A stretch of 64,000 bases of DNA from an uncultured Gammaproteobacteria bacterium (GTDB taxonomy: Bacteria; Pseudomonadota; Gammaproteobacteria; HK1): assembly GCA_958295835.1 (NCBI GenBank), contig OY282378.1, forward strand, positions 3,001,694 to 3,065,693, read 5' to 3'. Made by a program: the position numbers and the translations under genes. Below are positions 7,760 through 17,139 of this stretch, one piece after another; the stretch's first letter is position 1; each line of letters starts with the position of its first letter. Below the pieces are notes generated by a model. The model did no database searches and had not been told where the DNA came from. It saw only the letters and a program-made list of their open reading frames with translations.

Positions 7760-9169
7760 TCAGCCGACCATCTCACGCACGTCGGCGAGCCGGCCGCGCA
7801 CCGCGGCGGCGGCGGCCATCGCCGGGCTCAGGAGATGGGTGCGGGCGCCGCGCCCCTGGCGGCCCTCGAAGTTGCGGTTCGAGGTGGAGGCGCAGCGCTT
7901 GCCGGAACCGACCCGGTCCGGGTTCATGCCGAGGCACATCGAGCAGCCCGACTCCCGCCACTGGAACCCCGCCTCGACGAAGATCCGGTCCAGCCCTTCC
8001 GCCTCGGCCTGGCGCTTGATGAGGGTCGAGCCGGGGGAAACCATCGCCTCGACATGCGCCGCGACCCTGCGGCCCTTCACCACAGCGGCGGCGGCCCGCA
8101 GATCCTCGATGCGCCCGTTGGTGCAGGAGCCGATGAAGACGTTGTCGACCTCGACGTCGGTCATCCGGGTGCCGGGGGCGAGGCCCATGTATTCCAGCGC
8201 CCGCGCCGCTGCGGCCCGCTTCGCCTCGTCCGGGGCATCCGCCGGGTTCGGCACCGTGCCGGTGATCGGCACCACGTCCTCCGGGCTCGTGCCCCAGGTG
8301 ACCTGCGGCGCGATGTCCGCCGCCTCCACCCGCACCTCCCGGTCATGGACCGCGCCCTCGTCCGATGCGAGGGTGCGCCAGTACGCGACGGCGGCGTCCC
8401 ACGCCGCGCCCGCGGGCGCCATCGGGCGGCCTTCCAGGTAGGCGAAGGTCTTCTCGTCCGGGGCCACGAGCCCGGCCCGCGCCCCCGCCTCGATGGTCAT
8501 GTTGCTGACGGTCATGCGTCCTTCCATCGAAAGGTCGCGGATCGCGCGGCCCGAGTATTCGACGATGTGCCCGGTGCCGCCCGCGGTGCCGATCTGCCCG
8601 ATGATCGCGAGGATCAGGTCCTTGCCGGTGCAGCCGGCCGGCAACGCATCGTCCACCGTCACCCTCATGCTCTTCGGGCGCGGCGTGCGCAGGGTCTGGG
8701 TGGCGAGCACGTGCTCGCTCTCCGAGGTGCCGATGCCGAAGGCGAGGGCGCCGAACGCGCCGTGGGTGGCGGTGTGGCTGTCGCAGCACACCACCGTGGT
8801 TCCCGGCAGGGTGAAGCCCTGCTCCGGCCCGATGACGTGGACGATGCCCTGGCGCGGGTCCAGCATGTCGAAGACCTCGACCCCGAACTCCCGGCAGTTC
8901 GCGCTCAGGGTTTCGACCTGGAGGCGCGATTCGGGGTCCTCGATGCCGAGGCGGCGGTCGGTGGTGGGGACGTTGTGGTCGGCCACCGCCAGCGTCGCAT
9001 CCCGGCGTCGCACCCGGCGCCCGGCGAGGCGCAGCCCCTCGAACGCCTGCGGCGACAGCACCTCGTGCAGGAGGTGGCGGTCGATGTAGAGGAGCTGGAC
9101 CCCGTCGTCCTGCGCATCGACGAGATGGCTGTTCCAGATCTTCTCGAAGAGGGTTTGCGGTCCCGTCAT
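7760..9169 (-). CDS. leuC: 3-isopropylmalate dehydratase large subunit
   Basis: 469 residues, the usual length for proteobacterial LeuC. With LeuD it isomerises 2-isopropylmalate to 3-isopropylmalate in leucine synthesis, using a [4Fe-4S] cluster. The three cluster cysteines are in [10 protein letters not shown] (about 350) and GCSMCLGM (about 410 and 413); [14 protein letters not shown] and [12 protein letters not shown] are further family signatures. ATG at 9169 fits the family start (TLFEKIW). leuC lies downstream of leuD, the reverse of the common leuC-leuD order, with a gap containing a degenerate copy of its own start region. Confidence 0.96.
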   Translation of the reverse strand: MTGPQTLFEKIWNSHLVDAQDDGVQLLYIDRHLLHEVLSPQAFEGLRLAGRRVRRRDATLAVADHNVPTTDRRLGIEDPESRLQVETLSANCREFGVEVFDMLDPRQGIVHVIGPEQGFTLPGTTVVCCDSHTATHGAFGALAFGIGTSESEHVLATQTLRTPRPKSMRVTVDDALPAGCTGKDLILAIIGQIGTAGGTGHIVEYSGRAIRDLSMEGRMTVSNMTIEAGARAGLVAPDEKTFAYLEGRPMAPAGAAWDAAVAYWRTLASDEGAVHDREVRVEAADIAPQVTWGTSPEDVVPITGTVPNPADAPDEAKRAAAARALEYMGLAPGTRMTDVEVDNVFIGSCTNGRIEDLRAAAAVVKGRRVAAHVEAMVSPGSTLIKRQAEAEGLDRIFVEAGFQWRESGCSMCLGMNPDRVGSGKRCASTSNRNFEGRQGRGARTHLLSPAMAAAAAVRGRLADVREMVG

Positions 9170-9290
9170 GCCGGTGTCCCCGATGTGTCTCCGCGATATG
9201 TCGCCGCGCTATGCGGCGGCGAGACGGCCGCCCCGGAGTTCGTCGAAGAGCGCCTCGGGTTGCCTCATGCCGGCGTCTTCGATCTGTCTT
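9140..9290. repeat. 99-bp degenerate tandem duplication of the leuC start region
   Basis: On the minus strand, ACACCGGCATGACGGGACC around the leuC start (ATG at 9169) is echoed by ACGCCGGCATGAGGCAACC with an ATG at 9268, 99 bases upstream. The similarity covers roughly 50 bases including the leader and the first codons: [10 protein letters not shown] against MRQPEALFDE. The upstream copy is a 19-codon frame ending at a stop at 9209-9211. The copies are clearly diverged, so the event is old. Confidence 0.65.
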
Positions 9291-9357
9291 CGTGACCGGT
9301 TCCGGTCGAACGCGCCGCAACCGCCGCCCGTCGAGTGGCCGGCGGCGCGGGCCGGGC

Positions 9358-9969
9358 TCAGCGGTACAGCCACGGCTGCTGCTCGCGCTGCCTCGCCTCG
9401 AAGGCGTCGATCCGATCCACCTTCTGCATCGTGAGCCCGATGTCGTCGAGGCCGTTGAGCAGGCAGTCGCGCCGGAACTCGTCGATCGTGAAGCCGAGCA
9501 CCGCTCCGTTCGGCCGCGTGATTTCCTGCGCTTCGAGATCGACGGTGAGCACGGGGTTCTCCCGGTCGGAGGCGTCCGCCATCAGGGCGTCGAGCGCGTC
9601 CCTGGGCACGGTGACGGGCAGGATGCCGTTCTTGAAGCAGTTGTTGTAGAAGATGTCGGCGAAGCTCGTGGAGACGATGCAGCGGATCCCGAAGTCGAGC
9701 AGCGCCCACGGCGCATGCTCGCGCGACGACCCGCAGCCGAAGTTGTCCCCGGCCACGAGGATTTCGGCCTCCCGCCAAGGCGGCCGGTTCAGGATGAATT
9801 CGGGCTTTTCCGTGCCGTCGGGGTGGAAGCGCAACTCGTCGAAGAGGACCTTTCCGAGCCCGGTCCGCTCGATGGTGCGCAGGTGCAGCTTCGGGATGAT
9901 CTGATCGGTGTCGACGTTGATGGCGTCCATCGGCGCCGCGATGCCGGTCAGCCTGGTGAACTTCTCCAT
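9358..9969 (-). CDS. leuD: 3-isopropylmalate dehydratase small subunit
   Basis: 203 residues, standard LeuD length. It forms the swivelling small subunit of isopropylmalate isomerase with LeuC. Signatures visible: [10 protein letters not shown] near residue 20, [17 protein letters not shown] near residue 75, and [14 protein letters not shown] 9969 is preceded by GGGAG at a suitable distance and matches the family start (MEKFTRLTG). It is the first gene of a leuD-leuC pair; the 188-base gap to leuC is unusual, since these genes normally abut. Confidence 0.96.
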   Translation of the reverse strand: MEKFTRLTGIAAPMDAINVDTDQIIPKLHLRTIERTGLGKVLFDELRFHPDGTEKPEFILNRPPWREAEILVAGDNFGCGSSREHAPWALLDFGIRCIVSTSFADIFYNNCFKNGILPVTVPRDALDALMADASDRENPVLTVDLEAQEITRPNGAVLGFTIDEFRRDCLLNGLDDIGLTMQKVDRIDAFEARQREQQPWLYR

Positions 9970-10387
9970 GATGGCTCCCTTTTCCTGAAATGCCGACGCG
10001 GCTTCGCCCCGGACCGGCGAGGCATGATCGGGATCACGGGCCGGGTCCCCCGCCGGCAAGCGTCCTCCAAGCTCCACGCCTTCTTCGACAGCCGCTCCAC
10101 CCGCGCCCGCAGCGCTTGGACGTCCACGACGCCAAGGTCCCGCACTGTGGTGGTTTCCCCACGCAGGGCAGCTCCGCGCCACCGCTTGCCGCTGCTGTCG
10201 TCACGTCCTCCATCGCTGAGACATTACCAAACGCTCCCCCCTCCGCCAATCTTCCCGAAGGCATGGCGCCGCCTCCTTCAGGTGGATGCGGCCTGTCTCG
10301 TCGAGGCTCCTGTCGGGTGCGATGCCGAGCCCGAGGAATCGATCGTGTGTAAAAGGGGCTCGCGGCCGTGCCGGCCGTTTCCCGGCC
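9970..10387. other. Intergenic region upstream of leuD
   Basis: About 420 bases between the mttB-family gene and leuD. No convincing frame; the short open frames here have frame-shadow composition. It should hold the leuD promoter, but no clear -35/-10 pair, leucine-rich leader peptide or T-box is visible. Apart from the hairpin next to the mttB-family stop, no structured element was recognised. Confidence 0.5.
10351..10377 (-). terminator. Weak rho-independent terminator after the MttB-family gene
   Basis: Read on the minus strand just after the stop at 10388: hairpin CGGCCG-GCA-CGGCCG, then a GC spacer and TTTT. The stem is short and the T run is eight bases from it, so it is only a candidate. 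Confidence 0.4.
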
Positions 10388-11917
10388 CTACTCCACCCCC
10401 TCCGGCAGCTCCGCCTCGCGCTTGGCGATGTACTCGCGCAGGGCCTCGTCCACCGCCTCGTCCATCGGCGGCGGCTCGTAGGCGCGCAGCATCTCCCCGG
10501 CCCGGCGCAACGCCCGGCGGTTCGCATCCGGCGCGCCTTCCGCCGTCCACTGCTCGAAGCTCCTGTTGTCGAGCAGCTTCGGGGCGAAGAACGCGGTCTC
10601 GAACTTCTCCAGGGTGTGCGCGGTCCCGAGGAAGTGCCCGCCCGGCCCCACTTCGCGCACCGCATCGAGCGCGTCTTCCAGATCGCTCAGATCCACGCCG
10701 CGGCCAAGCCGGTGGTACATCTCCATCTGCTCCGCGTCGAGCACGAACTTCGCAAAGCTCGCGGTCAACCCCCCTTCGAGCCAGCCCGCGGCGTGGAAGA
10801 CGTAGTTCGCGCCCGCGAGCAGCACCGACTGCATGGTCATGTTCGATTCGTAGGCGGCCTGCGCGTCCATGAGCTTCGAGCCCGCGGTCATGCCGCTCGA
10901 CCGCCACGGCAGGCGGTAGCGGCGCGCGAGCTGCCCGACCATGAAGTTCATCAGGCTGATCTCGGGAGTGCCGGCCATCGGGGCGCCGCTCTGCATGTCC
11001 ACGGTGGCGAGGAACTGCCCGTAGATCATCGGCGCTCCGGGGCGCACGAGTTGCGCGAACGCGACGCCCGCGAGCGCCTCCGCGTTGAGCTGGGCCACCG
11101 CGGCGGCGGAGCTCGCCGGGGTGCTCGCCCCCGCCATCACGAAGGGTGAGGCGATGACCGCCTGGTTGTTCGCAGCGTAGACCTTGAGCGCGTCGAGCAT
11201 CGTCGCGTCCCAGACCAGGGGGGAGTTGCAGTTCAGCACCCCGGTGAGGACGGTATGGTTCGCGATGAAGTCTTCGCCGAACGCGATGCGCGCCATCGCC
11301 ACGGTGTCCTCGGCCCGTTCGCGCGCGGTGGTCGCGCCCATGAAGGGTTTGTCCGAGTGCCTGAGCAGGCTGTAGACGACGTGCAGATGGCGTTTCGGCA
11401 CCGCGACGTCCACCGGCTCGCAGATGATGCCGCCGGTGAGGTGCATGGACGGGGAGAGATGCGCGAGCTTGTGGAAGGCGTGCAGGTCGTCGAGGGTGCC
11501 GTAGCGGCGCCGGTCGTCGAAGTCCAGCACGAAGGGCGAGCCGTAGGTGGGCACGAACGCCATGTGGCGTCCGCCGATGGGGACGCTGCGCTCGGGGTTG
11601 CGCGCCGCGAGGGTGAAGGTCTCCGGGGCCTTCGCCACCAGTTCCATGAGCAGGGCGCGATCGATGCGCACGCGGTAGCCGTCGACGTCGGCGCGCGCGG
11701 CCTTCCAGTAATCGATCGCCTCATCGTCCCGGAAGTCGATGCCGACCTGTTCGAGGATCCGCATGGAGGCGTCGTGGATACGCTCGACGCCTTCCTCGTC
11801 GAGCACCTCGTAGAAGGGCAGCGCGAGCACCAGCGGCGGCAGCATCGGGGCCGGCGCGCCGACCCGCGCGCGGTGGCGGGCCGCGCGTCCGCTGTTCCGG
11901 GTGCGTCGGGTGGTCAT
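10388..11917 (-). CDS. MttB-family (trimethylamine methyltransferase-like) corrinoid methyltransferase
   Basis: 509 residues from ATG 11917, which has GAGGAG about 10 bases upstream; a further upstream ATG at 11992 would overlap hyuB by 41 bases. MttB-like proteins form a TIM barrel and move a methyl group from a quaternary or tertiary amine to a corrinoid protein. The frame has no internal TAG, so it lacks pyrrolysine and belongs to the non-Pyl branch (as MtgB does for glycine betaine). Recognisable family segments: GVERIHDASMRILEQVGI near the start and MTAGSKLMDAQAAYES past mid-protein. The substrate is unknown. It is 34 bases downstream of hyuB in one apparent operon; no corrinoid protein gene is adjacent. 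Confidence 0.85.
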   Translation of the reverse strand: MTTRRTRNSGRAARHRARVGAPAPMLPPLVLALPFYEVLDEEGVERIHDASMRILEQVGIDFRDDEAIDYWKAARADVDGYRVRIDRALLMELVAKAPETFTLAARNPERSVPIGGRHMAFVPTYGSPFVLDFDDRRRYGTLDDLHAFHKLAHLSPSMHLTGGIICEPVDVAVPKRHLHVVYSLLRHSDKPFMGATTARERAEDTVAMARIAFGEDFIANHTVLTGVLNCNSPLVWDATMLDALKVYAANNQAVIASPFVMAGASTPASSAAAVAQLNAEALAGVAFAQLVRPGAPMIYGQFLATVDMQSGAPMAGTPEISLMNFMVGQLARRYRLPWRSSGMTAGSKLMDAQAAYESNMTMQSVLLAGANYVFHAAGWLEGGLTASFAKFVLDAEQMEMYHRLGRGVDLSDLEDALDAVREVGPGGHFLGTAHTLEKFETAFFAPKLLDNRSFEQWTAEGAPDANRRALRRAGEMLRAYEPPPMDEAVDEALREYIAKREAELPEGVE

Positions 11918-11951
11918 GGGATGGGCTCTCCTCGGGGGCGCACGCAGGATC

Positions 11952-13721
11952 TCACCCGGATGCACCGGCTGCATCCCGTTCCTCGCGTTCATCGTCGCTT
12001 CCTCTCAGTGATACGTCCACTTCGCCGTAATACCTGGCGATGAACGCTTCGGAGAACTTCATGCCGTCGCGGTCCGCGGCGACGAGGGCGGGGTCGCGCT
12101 CGTCCGGTGTGCCGTAACCGCCGGCGCCGGGGGTCTCGATCACCACTGCCTCGGTGTGCGCGAGCCGGTGTTCCCCGCACTTGTCGGGCAGCTTCGTCTC
12201 GGCGCCGCCGGCGTCGCGCAGCAGGAAGCGGCCCGGTGCGCCCGGCTCGCCGCCGAACACTCCCCACGGCCGGTGGCGGAAGCGTTCACCGACACCGTTG
12301 AAGGTGCAGTCGTGACCGACCGGGCGCACCACGCGGCGCAGCCCCAGGCCGCCGCGGTGGCGGCCGGCCCCGCCGGAATCCTCGATCAGGCTGTACTCCT
12401 CGACGCGCAGGGGATATTCCTGCTCGATCGCCTCCACCGGCAGGTTCGACGTGTTGGTGATGTGGACCTGCACGCCGTCCTTGCCGTCCTTCGCCGCGCG
12501 GGCGCCCATGCCGCCGCCCAGCGTTTCGAGGTAGAGGTAGCCCTTGCCGCTACGCGGATCCGTCCCCGAGAACACCGCGGTGGTGTTGGCGCCGTTGGCG
12601 GCGCCGATGACCTTGCCGGGCAGCGCCTTGCTGAACGCGCCGAGCACCACGTCGATGATGCGCTGGCAGGTATGGGCGCGCGACGCCACGGGGGCCGGGA
12701 ACCGGGCGTTCAGCAGCGTGCCCGGCGCCGCGTCGATGTCCGCGACCGCGAGCACCCCCTGGTTGTTCGGCACCTCGGGGTCGAGCATCGCCTTCAGCGC
12801 GTAGCACACCGCGGCTTGCGTCGCGTTCATGGTGACGTTCACGTTGCCCTCGACCTGCGGGCTCGTGCCGGCGAAGTCGAAGTGCGCCCGGTCGCCCGCG
12901 ATGGTGACCTCGAGCCGGATGGGGATATCGGCGGTCTCCACCCCGTCGCCGTCCATCACGTCCTCGAACGTGTACTCGCCGTCCGGGACCCCGGCGATGG
13001 CGTCACGCAGCCGCCGCTCGGTGCGCGCGATGATCTCGTCGAACGCGGTGCGGATGACCCCCGCGGAGTAGTGCGCGACCACTTCCCGCAGGCGCCGGGC
13101 GCCGAGGCGGCAGGCCGCGATCTGCGCGTAGTGGTCCCCGCGCCGCTCCTCGGGCACCCGCACGTTGAGCAGCAGCAGGTCCAGGACGTCGCGTTGGAGC
13201 TCGCCTTCGCGGAAGAGCCTGACCACCGGGATGCGCAAGCCCTCCTGGAAGATCTCGCTCATCCCGCCGGCCATGGAGCCCGGGGCCATGCCCCCGACGT
13301 CCGCGTGATGGGCGAGGTTCGCGACGAAGCCGAACAGCTCGCCTTCCACGAACACCGGCATCGCGTAGTTGATGTCGGGGAGATGGGTGCCGCCCGCGGT
13401 ATGCGGGTCGTTGGCGATGAAGAGGTCGCCCTCGTGGACGTCGCCGCCGTACTTGTCGAGCAGGCAGGCGATGAGCCCGCTCATCGAGGCGATGTGGATC
13501 GGCAGCGCCTGGGCCGCCTGCACCACGAGCCGCCCGCCGGCGTCCATGATCGCGGTGGAGTGGTCGCGCCGCTCCTTGATGTTGGTGGAGTACGCCGAAC
13601 GCATCAGCGCGACGAAGGTCTCGTCGGTGATCGAGCGCAGCGCGTTGGAGATGATCTCGAGGGTGACGGGATCGACGGTGGCGGGATCGGCAGGGCCGCT
13701 GCGTTCGTTCATGGATTTCAT
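11952..13721 (-). CDS. hyuB: Hydantoinase B / N-methylhydantoinase beta subunit family
   Basis: 589 residues, the usual length of HyuB. The family catalyses ATP-dependent ring opening of hydantoins or 5-oxoproline, or related carboxylations, normally as a complex with HyuA. Signatures: VDPVTLEIISNALRSI at the start, NDPHTAGGTHLPDIN near residue 105, and late GGAGRHRGGLGLRR. No hyuA gene is present on either side, so the partner must be encoded elsewhere or the protein works differently. ATG 13721 and ATG 13712 are both possible. Pairing with an MttB-family gene suggests N-methylated substrates such as creatinine-derived hydantoins or betaines, but that is inference. Confidence 0.9.
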   Translation of the reverse strand: MKSMNERSGPADPATVDPVTLEIISNALRSITDETFVALMRSAYSTNIKERRDHSTAIMDAGGRLVVQAAQALPIHIASMSGLIACLLDKYGGDVHEGDLFIANDPHTAGGTHLPDINYAMPVFVEGELFGFVANLAHHADVGGMAPGSMAGGMSEIFQEGLRIPVVRLFREGELQRDVLDLLLLNVRVPEERRGDHYAQIAACRLGARRLREVVAHYSAGVIRTAFDEIIARTERRLRDAIAGVPDGEYTFEDVMDGDGVETADIPIRLEVTIAGDRAHFDFAGTSPQVEGNVNVTMNATQAAVCYALKAMLDPEVPNNQGVLAVADIDAAPGTLLNARFPAPVASRAHTCQRIIDVVLGAFSKALPGKVIGAANGANTTAVFSGTDPRSGKGYLYLETLGGGMGARAAKDGKDGVQVHITNTSNLPVEAIEQEYPLRVEEYSLIEDSGGAGRHRGGLGLRRVVRPVGHDCTFNGVGERFRHRPWGVFGGEPGAPGRFLLRDAGGAETKLPDKCGEHRLAHTEAVVIETPGAGGYGTPDERDPALVAADRDGMKFSEAFIARYYGEVDVSLRGSDDEREERDAAGASG

Positions 13722-13963
13722 GCCTTCGTTCCTGCCTTGGAGTCCTCGATATTGGCGTTCTTGCCGGGGACATGCGCATCCACACGCATTCCGTCCGTTC
13801 GGACAGTATTCCCGTGCTTTTGGATCAGGAGGGAATTCTTGTGGATTCGTGTCATCTCGAAGCTCGCGCTCAAGCCCTCTTCCTGCCTTGCGCCGGGCTC
13901 ATGGAGCCAGGGATCCGGGACTCGAATCCCGCGGCGCCGGAGGCGCGCCCACCGCGGCCCTCG
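13722..13963. other. Intergenic region upstream of hyuB
   Basis: About 240 bases with no coding frame. GGGACTCGAATCCC near 13916 looks like a tRNA T-arm but no cloverleaf can be drawn around it. The hyuB promoter must be here; none is obvious by eye. Confidence 0.4.
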
Positions 13964-14536
13964 TCAGTCCATCGGGATGCGGATGACCACGCCGCCCATC
14001 ACGTCGCCGACCTCGGCGTCGGTGCGCGGGGAATCCTTGTGGTTGTTGTGGCAGCTCACGCAGGCTTCGGCCACTGCATGGTCGGGATACACGGCGGCGA
14101 AGTAGCGCTGGCCGCCAAGCGCCTCCTCCCCGTAGAAATTCTCTCCCGGATTGGCGGCAACGTATTCCAGACCTTCCCGTTCCAGATCCGTTCCGGGACC
14201 GTTCTTCCTGTTGATCGGATGCAGGGAAAGCAGCGAATAGGAAAAGTCCTCGGTCTCGTCCGCCACCATCTCCGCGCCGAAGCGGAACATCTGCGCCGGC
14301 AGCGGCAACGCCGAATCGTCCTCGAAATGCTCCGAGGCGGTGAGAATCTTCTCGTCCCGGGTGAGGCGCTGCACTACCATGCGGGTATAGACCGCCCGGT
14401 CCGAGGACATGACCAGATACAGCATGTCGGCCACCTGGCGGTACGTGATTCCATCGGCCACCACGGCGTCGGCCGCCGCGATTGCCATCGCTGCGCCGAG
14501 CACAAACCCGGTGAGCTTGAAAGGTCTTCGCTGCAT
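13964..14536 (-). CDS. Exported DUF3365 (Tll0287-like) c-type haem protein
   Basis: 190 residues from ATG 14536, with GGGAGAA a few bases upstream. The first ~28 residues (RRPFKLTGFVLGAAMAIAA) form a Sec signal peptide, so the protein is periplasmic. A single haem-binding motif CVSCHN lies near residue 164, and the DUF3365 core precedes it (LPLPAQMFRFGAEMV, GENFYGEEALGGQRYF). Such domains occur as haem-based sensors or small redox proteins; this one stands alone without a kinase or cyclase domain. It is a monocistronic gene as far as visible. Confidence 0.82.
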   Translation of the reverse strand: MQRRPFKLTGFVLGAAMAIAAADAVVADGITYRQVADMLYLVMSSDRAVYTRMVVQRLTRDEKILTASEHFEDDSALPLPAQMFRFGAEMVADETEDFSYSLLSLHPINRKNGPGTDLEREGLEYVAANPGENFYGEEALGGQRYFAAVYPDHAVAEACVSCHNNHKDSPRTDAEVGDVMGGVVIRIPMD

Positions 14537-14756
14537 GACGATTCTCCCGTTCCGGCCCGGTCGCAGTCCCTTGCCCGTGAAACCCCGGGCAAAGTGGCGA
14601 AGAATCATTCGTCGGTCGGCTCCTGGCTCCGGCGACACCGAAGCCGCCGGGAATGGTGCCTCCCGGGAGCGCCGCGTCCGGGCTCACGACAGGCGCCTGG
14701 TTCCGGCTCCGCCGGGTCAGGTTGTATATGGTACGGGGGGCGAGCGGTCAACTGCG

Positions 14757-14844
14757 GTGTTCGGGTGTCCGGGTGTTCGGGTGTTCGGGTGTCCGGGTGT
14801 CCGGGTGTCCGGGTGTCCGGGTGTCCGGGTGTCCGGGTGTCCGG
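14757..14844. repeat. 8-bp minisatellite, 11 tandem units
   Basis: Eleven contiguous units of GTGTYCGG (GTGTTCGG in units 1, 3 and 4, GTGTCCGG in the others). It lies upstream of the DUF3365 gene and next to helicase debris. The unit length is not a multiple of three and no gene spans it, so length changes would not alter a protein but could change promoter spacing. Confidence 0.96.
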
Positions 14845-14980
14845 CCGGTGTTCGGGCAGTACCGTTCGTTGCCGGTACGGCCGGTGTCCGATGGTTCACG
14901 ACGTGCAGGGTCACGGGTCGAGCGTTGGACCGGTTGCCGGGCCGCTCGCCGCAACGAAGCCACGAAGTCGAACCTGGAGC

Positions 14981-15169
14981 TCAGGCCGGATCCCGGTGGA
15001 TCAGCGACAGTACGGAGCGCGCCCGGCTCATGGCCGCGTAATGCTCGGCGGATTTCCGGGCCGCTCCATCCGGGGCGGGAAGATCCACGACGACGATCGC
15101 CTCGTTCTCGAGGCCCTTGAATTCCCCGATCCTCGCGAATCCGACCTTGTCGACGGGGATTTCCCGCAT
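14981..15169 (-). pseudogene. UvrD-like helicase, C-terminal fragment
   Basis: About 62 codons encoding the end of a superfamily 1 helicase: VGFARIGEFKGLENEAIVVV followed by EHYAAMSRARSVLSLIHRD, matching helicase motifs V and VI (the KGLE and MSRAR signatures). Nothing upstream continues it. It is separate from the larger helicase remnant at 15221-16706, which has its own motif VI, so it comes from a second helicase gene. Confidence 0.65.
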
Positions 15170-15220
15170 GGAATACTCGTCCAGCCGCCGGATCCGGCGT
15201 TTCGTGGCGGCTAAAGTTCG

Positions 15221-16706
15221 CTACGCCTCGACTTCTTCCAAGTAGTCAATGGCTTCGTACAGCACTTCACTCGGTTCCTCGTTGCACAGGATGAACAAGC
15301 CGTCGCGGGCGCGGGTCATAGCCACGAATAGCTGGCTGATCTCCAAAGCGCGGCGTTCTTCGTGTTCCGCCTCGGTTTGCCAGTGCCTGCGCTCCCCCGG
15401 GAATGCCCCGGCGGAGATGCCGAGCAAGAAGACAACCTTGAACTCCAACCCCTTGGCGCGATGGAACGTGCCGACCTTCAGGCGTTCACTGGGGCGTCCG
15501 GCGAAGTGGGCCAATGATTCGCACTGGATACCCGCTCGGCCAAGCGAGGCAATCGTCTGCCCTTCCAAGTCGTTTGTCGGAGCGAAGACCCCGATGTCGC
15601 CCGGACTCGATGCCGCGGCTCGGCAGAGGGACTGCACCCGCCCCGCGACGTAGCCGATCTGCGCGCCGATGTCGCCACATCGGTCCGCGCTGGCGCGCGA
15701 AATCTCTGACACGTCTTGCCACATCGGCAAAGTCCTCAACGCCGGCCTGGGCAAGCTGCTTGTCCCACGCTTCGTGCAGCGCCCACGCCTGTTCGCGCAT
15801 GGGTGCCGTGAATCGCGTCTTGCGGCCCGTGCGCTCCATGCTCAAGTATTGGTCCAGCGAAGTGACACCGCGTCCTTTCAGCACGGCTGTGAGTTCATCG
15901 TGTAGATAGTCCTTCGTCATGCCGTGCAATGGCGTCCCCGGTCGAACCGCCGCATTGAACGCCTGGTTGAACGCCTTTCTGCCGGCGTTGCGGTCCAGGC
16001 GTGGCGGTTGGCCTGCTTCCCGGCATAGCCGGTACGCCAGCCTGTCCACGTTGATGAACTCGACGCCGCCCTCGACGCGATTCGGCAATCTGGCGTAGAG
16101 GTTTCGAAGCACTGGGGGCAAACTCTTGATGTACGTGGTGAACAGCACAGGCGGACGTTGCGCGTGTGCATCGTCCTGATAGCGGCCCGCCAACGCTGCG
16201 GCGCGATGCAACGCGACCACGGTCTTGCCCGTGCCTGCTGCGCCACGCACTCGGGCCGGGCCGTTGAAGCGGCGTTCCACCAACGTGCGTTGATCGGGGT
16301 GGAGAAAGATCATCCACTCTTCAATGGGCGCGGACATGAGGCGCTCGACCTCCGCTGGCGTCAACAACGACGACAGGCCGGCCAACGCACCTCGTTCGAC
16401 AATCGCCTCTCGGAAACGGGCGTTCTCGGTCTCCTCGTCCTTGAAGAGCTCGTTCTGGCGCATCTGCTCGGGTGCTGTTTCCGCACACTGCAAGACACGC
16501 TCTAGCTGCTCGTCGCCTATGCCCGGCCAGATGTTCAGCAGCGTGTCCTGCGTGGCCAGGCGCAGCTTGTCGATCTCGTCTTCGCCAAACCCCACCCGTG
16601 CAAGTTCGCTGGCGCTCCAATGCTCGACGATGGATGGGCCATCGAGAACGGGCTCTCGCGCGACCGGTGCGGTCGTCGCCCTTGGGTCGTCGTCGATCTC
16701 AATGGC
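15221..16706 (-). pseudogene. UvrD/Rep-like superfamily 1 helicase remnant, truncated and internally deleted
   Basis: The 5' part (about 15700-16706) encodes a region with Walker A VRGAAGTGKTVVALHRAAAL; the 3' part (about 15221-15690, another frame) encodes motifs V/VI (HRAKGLEFKVVFLL, LFVAMTRARDGLFILC). Between them the segment with Walker B and the DEAQD motif is missing and the frame changes, so no working helicase can be made. The upstream end is cut by the IS element at 16707, with frame residues read into the IS. It resembles DNA-repair or defence helicases of the UvrD family. Confidence 0.82.
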
Positions 16707-16765
16707 TGAACCGCCCCGGGAATCCCGGAGACTACACTTATTGAGTCTTTGGGAGGAAAAGGCAG

Positions 16766-17097
16766 ATGACTTCACCGACAAGATACTCCCCGGAAGTCCG
16801 GGAACGGGCGGTGCGCCTGGTGCTGGATCACCAGGGTGAACATGATTCGCAGTGGTCGGCGATCACCTCGGTTTCGTCGAAGCTCGGGTGTACGGCGGAG
16901 ACGCTACGCAAGTGGGTGCGACAGGCCGATTCCCGCTTCCGCGGGAATGACGTGCGACCGCGGGGTCCGTGCAGGGCTGAGCAGCGAGGAACGTCGCCGG
17001 CTCAAGGAGCTTGAACGCGAGAACCGTGAGCTACGCCGAGCGAACGAGATCCTGCGCAAGGCGTCGGCGTATTTGTCTACCTTCGGCAGACAACACC
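16766..17097 (+). pseudogene. IS3-family transposase orfA, frameshifted
   Basis: Starts at ATG 16766 after GGGAGG. The HTH half ([19 protein letters not shown] to [11 protein letters not shown]) is in one frame; the leucine-zipper half ([20 protein letters not shown]) is in another. The break coincides with a REP-like hairpin at 16929-16948, so the insertion appears to have shifted the frame. The usual orfA product would bind the terminal inverted repeats. Confidence 0.8.
16929..16948. repeat. REP-like hairpin 1 within orfA
   Basis: ATTCCCGC-TTCC-GCGGGAAT, perfect 8-bp arms followed by GAC. This is the common proteobacterial repeat whose translation gives DSRFRGND. It lies inside the orfA HTH/zipper junction and coincides with the frame break. 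Confidence 0.85.
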
Positions 17098-17139
17098 ACC
17101 ACCATTCGCGCAGGCGGAGCACGAGCGTCGCGCGAGAGG

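Noticed and set aside
10388..11992. Pyrrolysine-containing trimethylamine methyltransferase
   Set aside because: There is no in-frame TAG in the open frame, so it is a non-pyrrolysine family member.
13905..13945. GGGACTCGAATCCC resembling a tRNA T-arm
   Set aside because: No acceptor, D or anticodon arms can be folded around it, and the loop lacks the TTC of a real T-loop.
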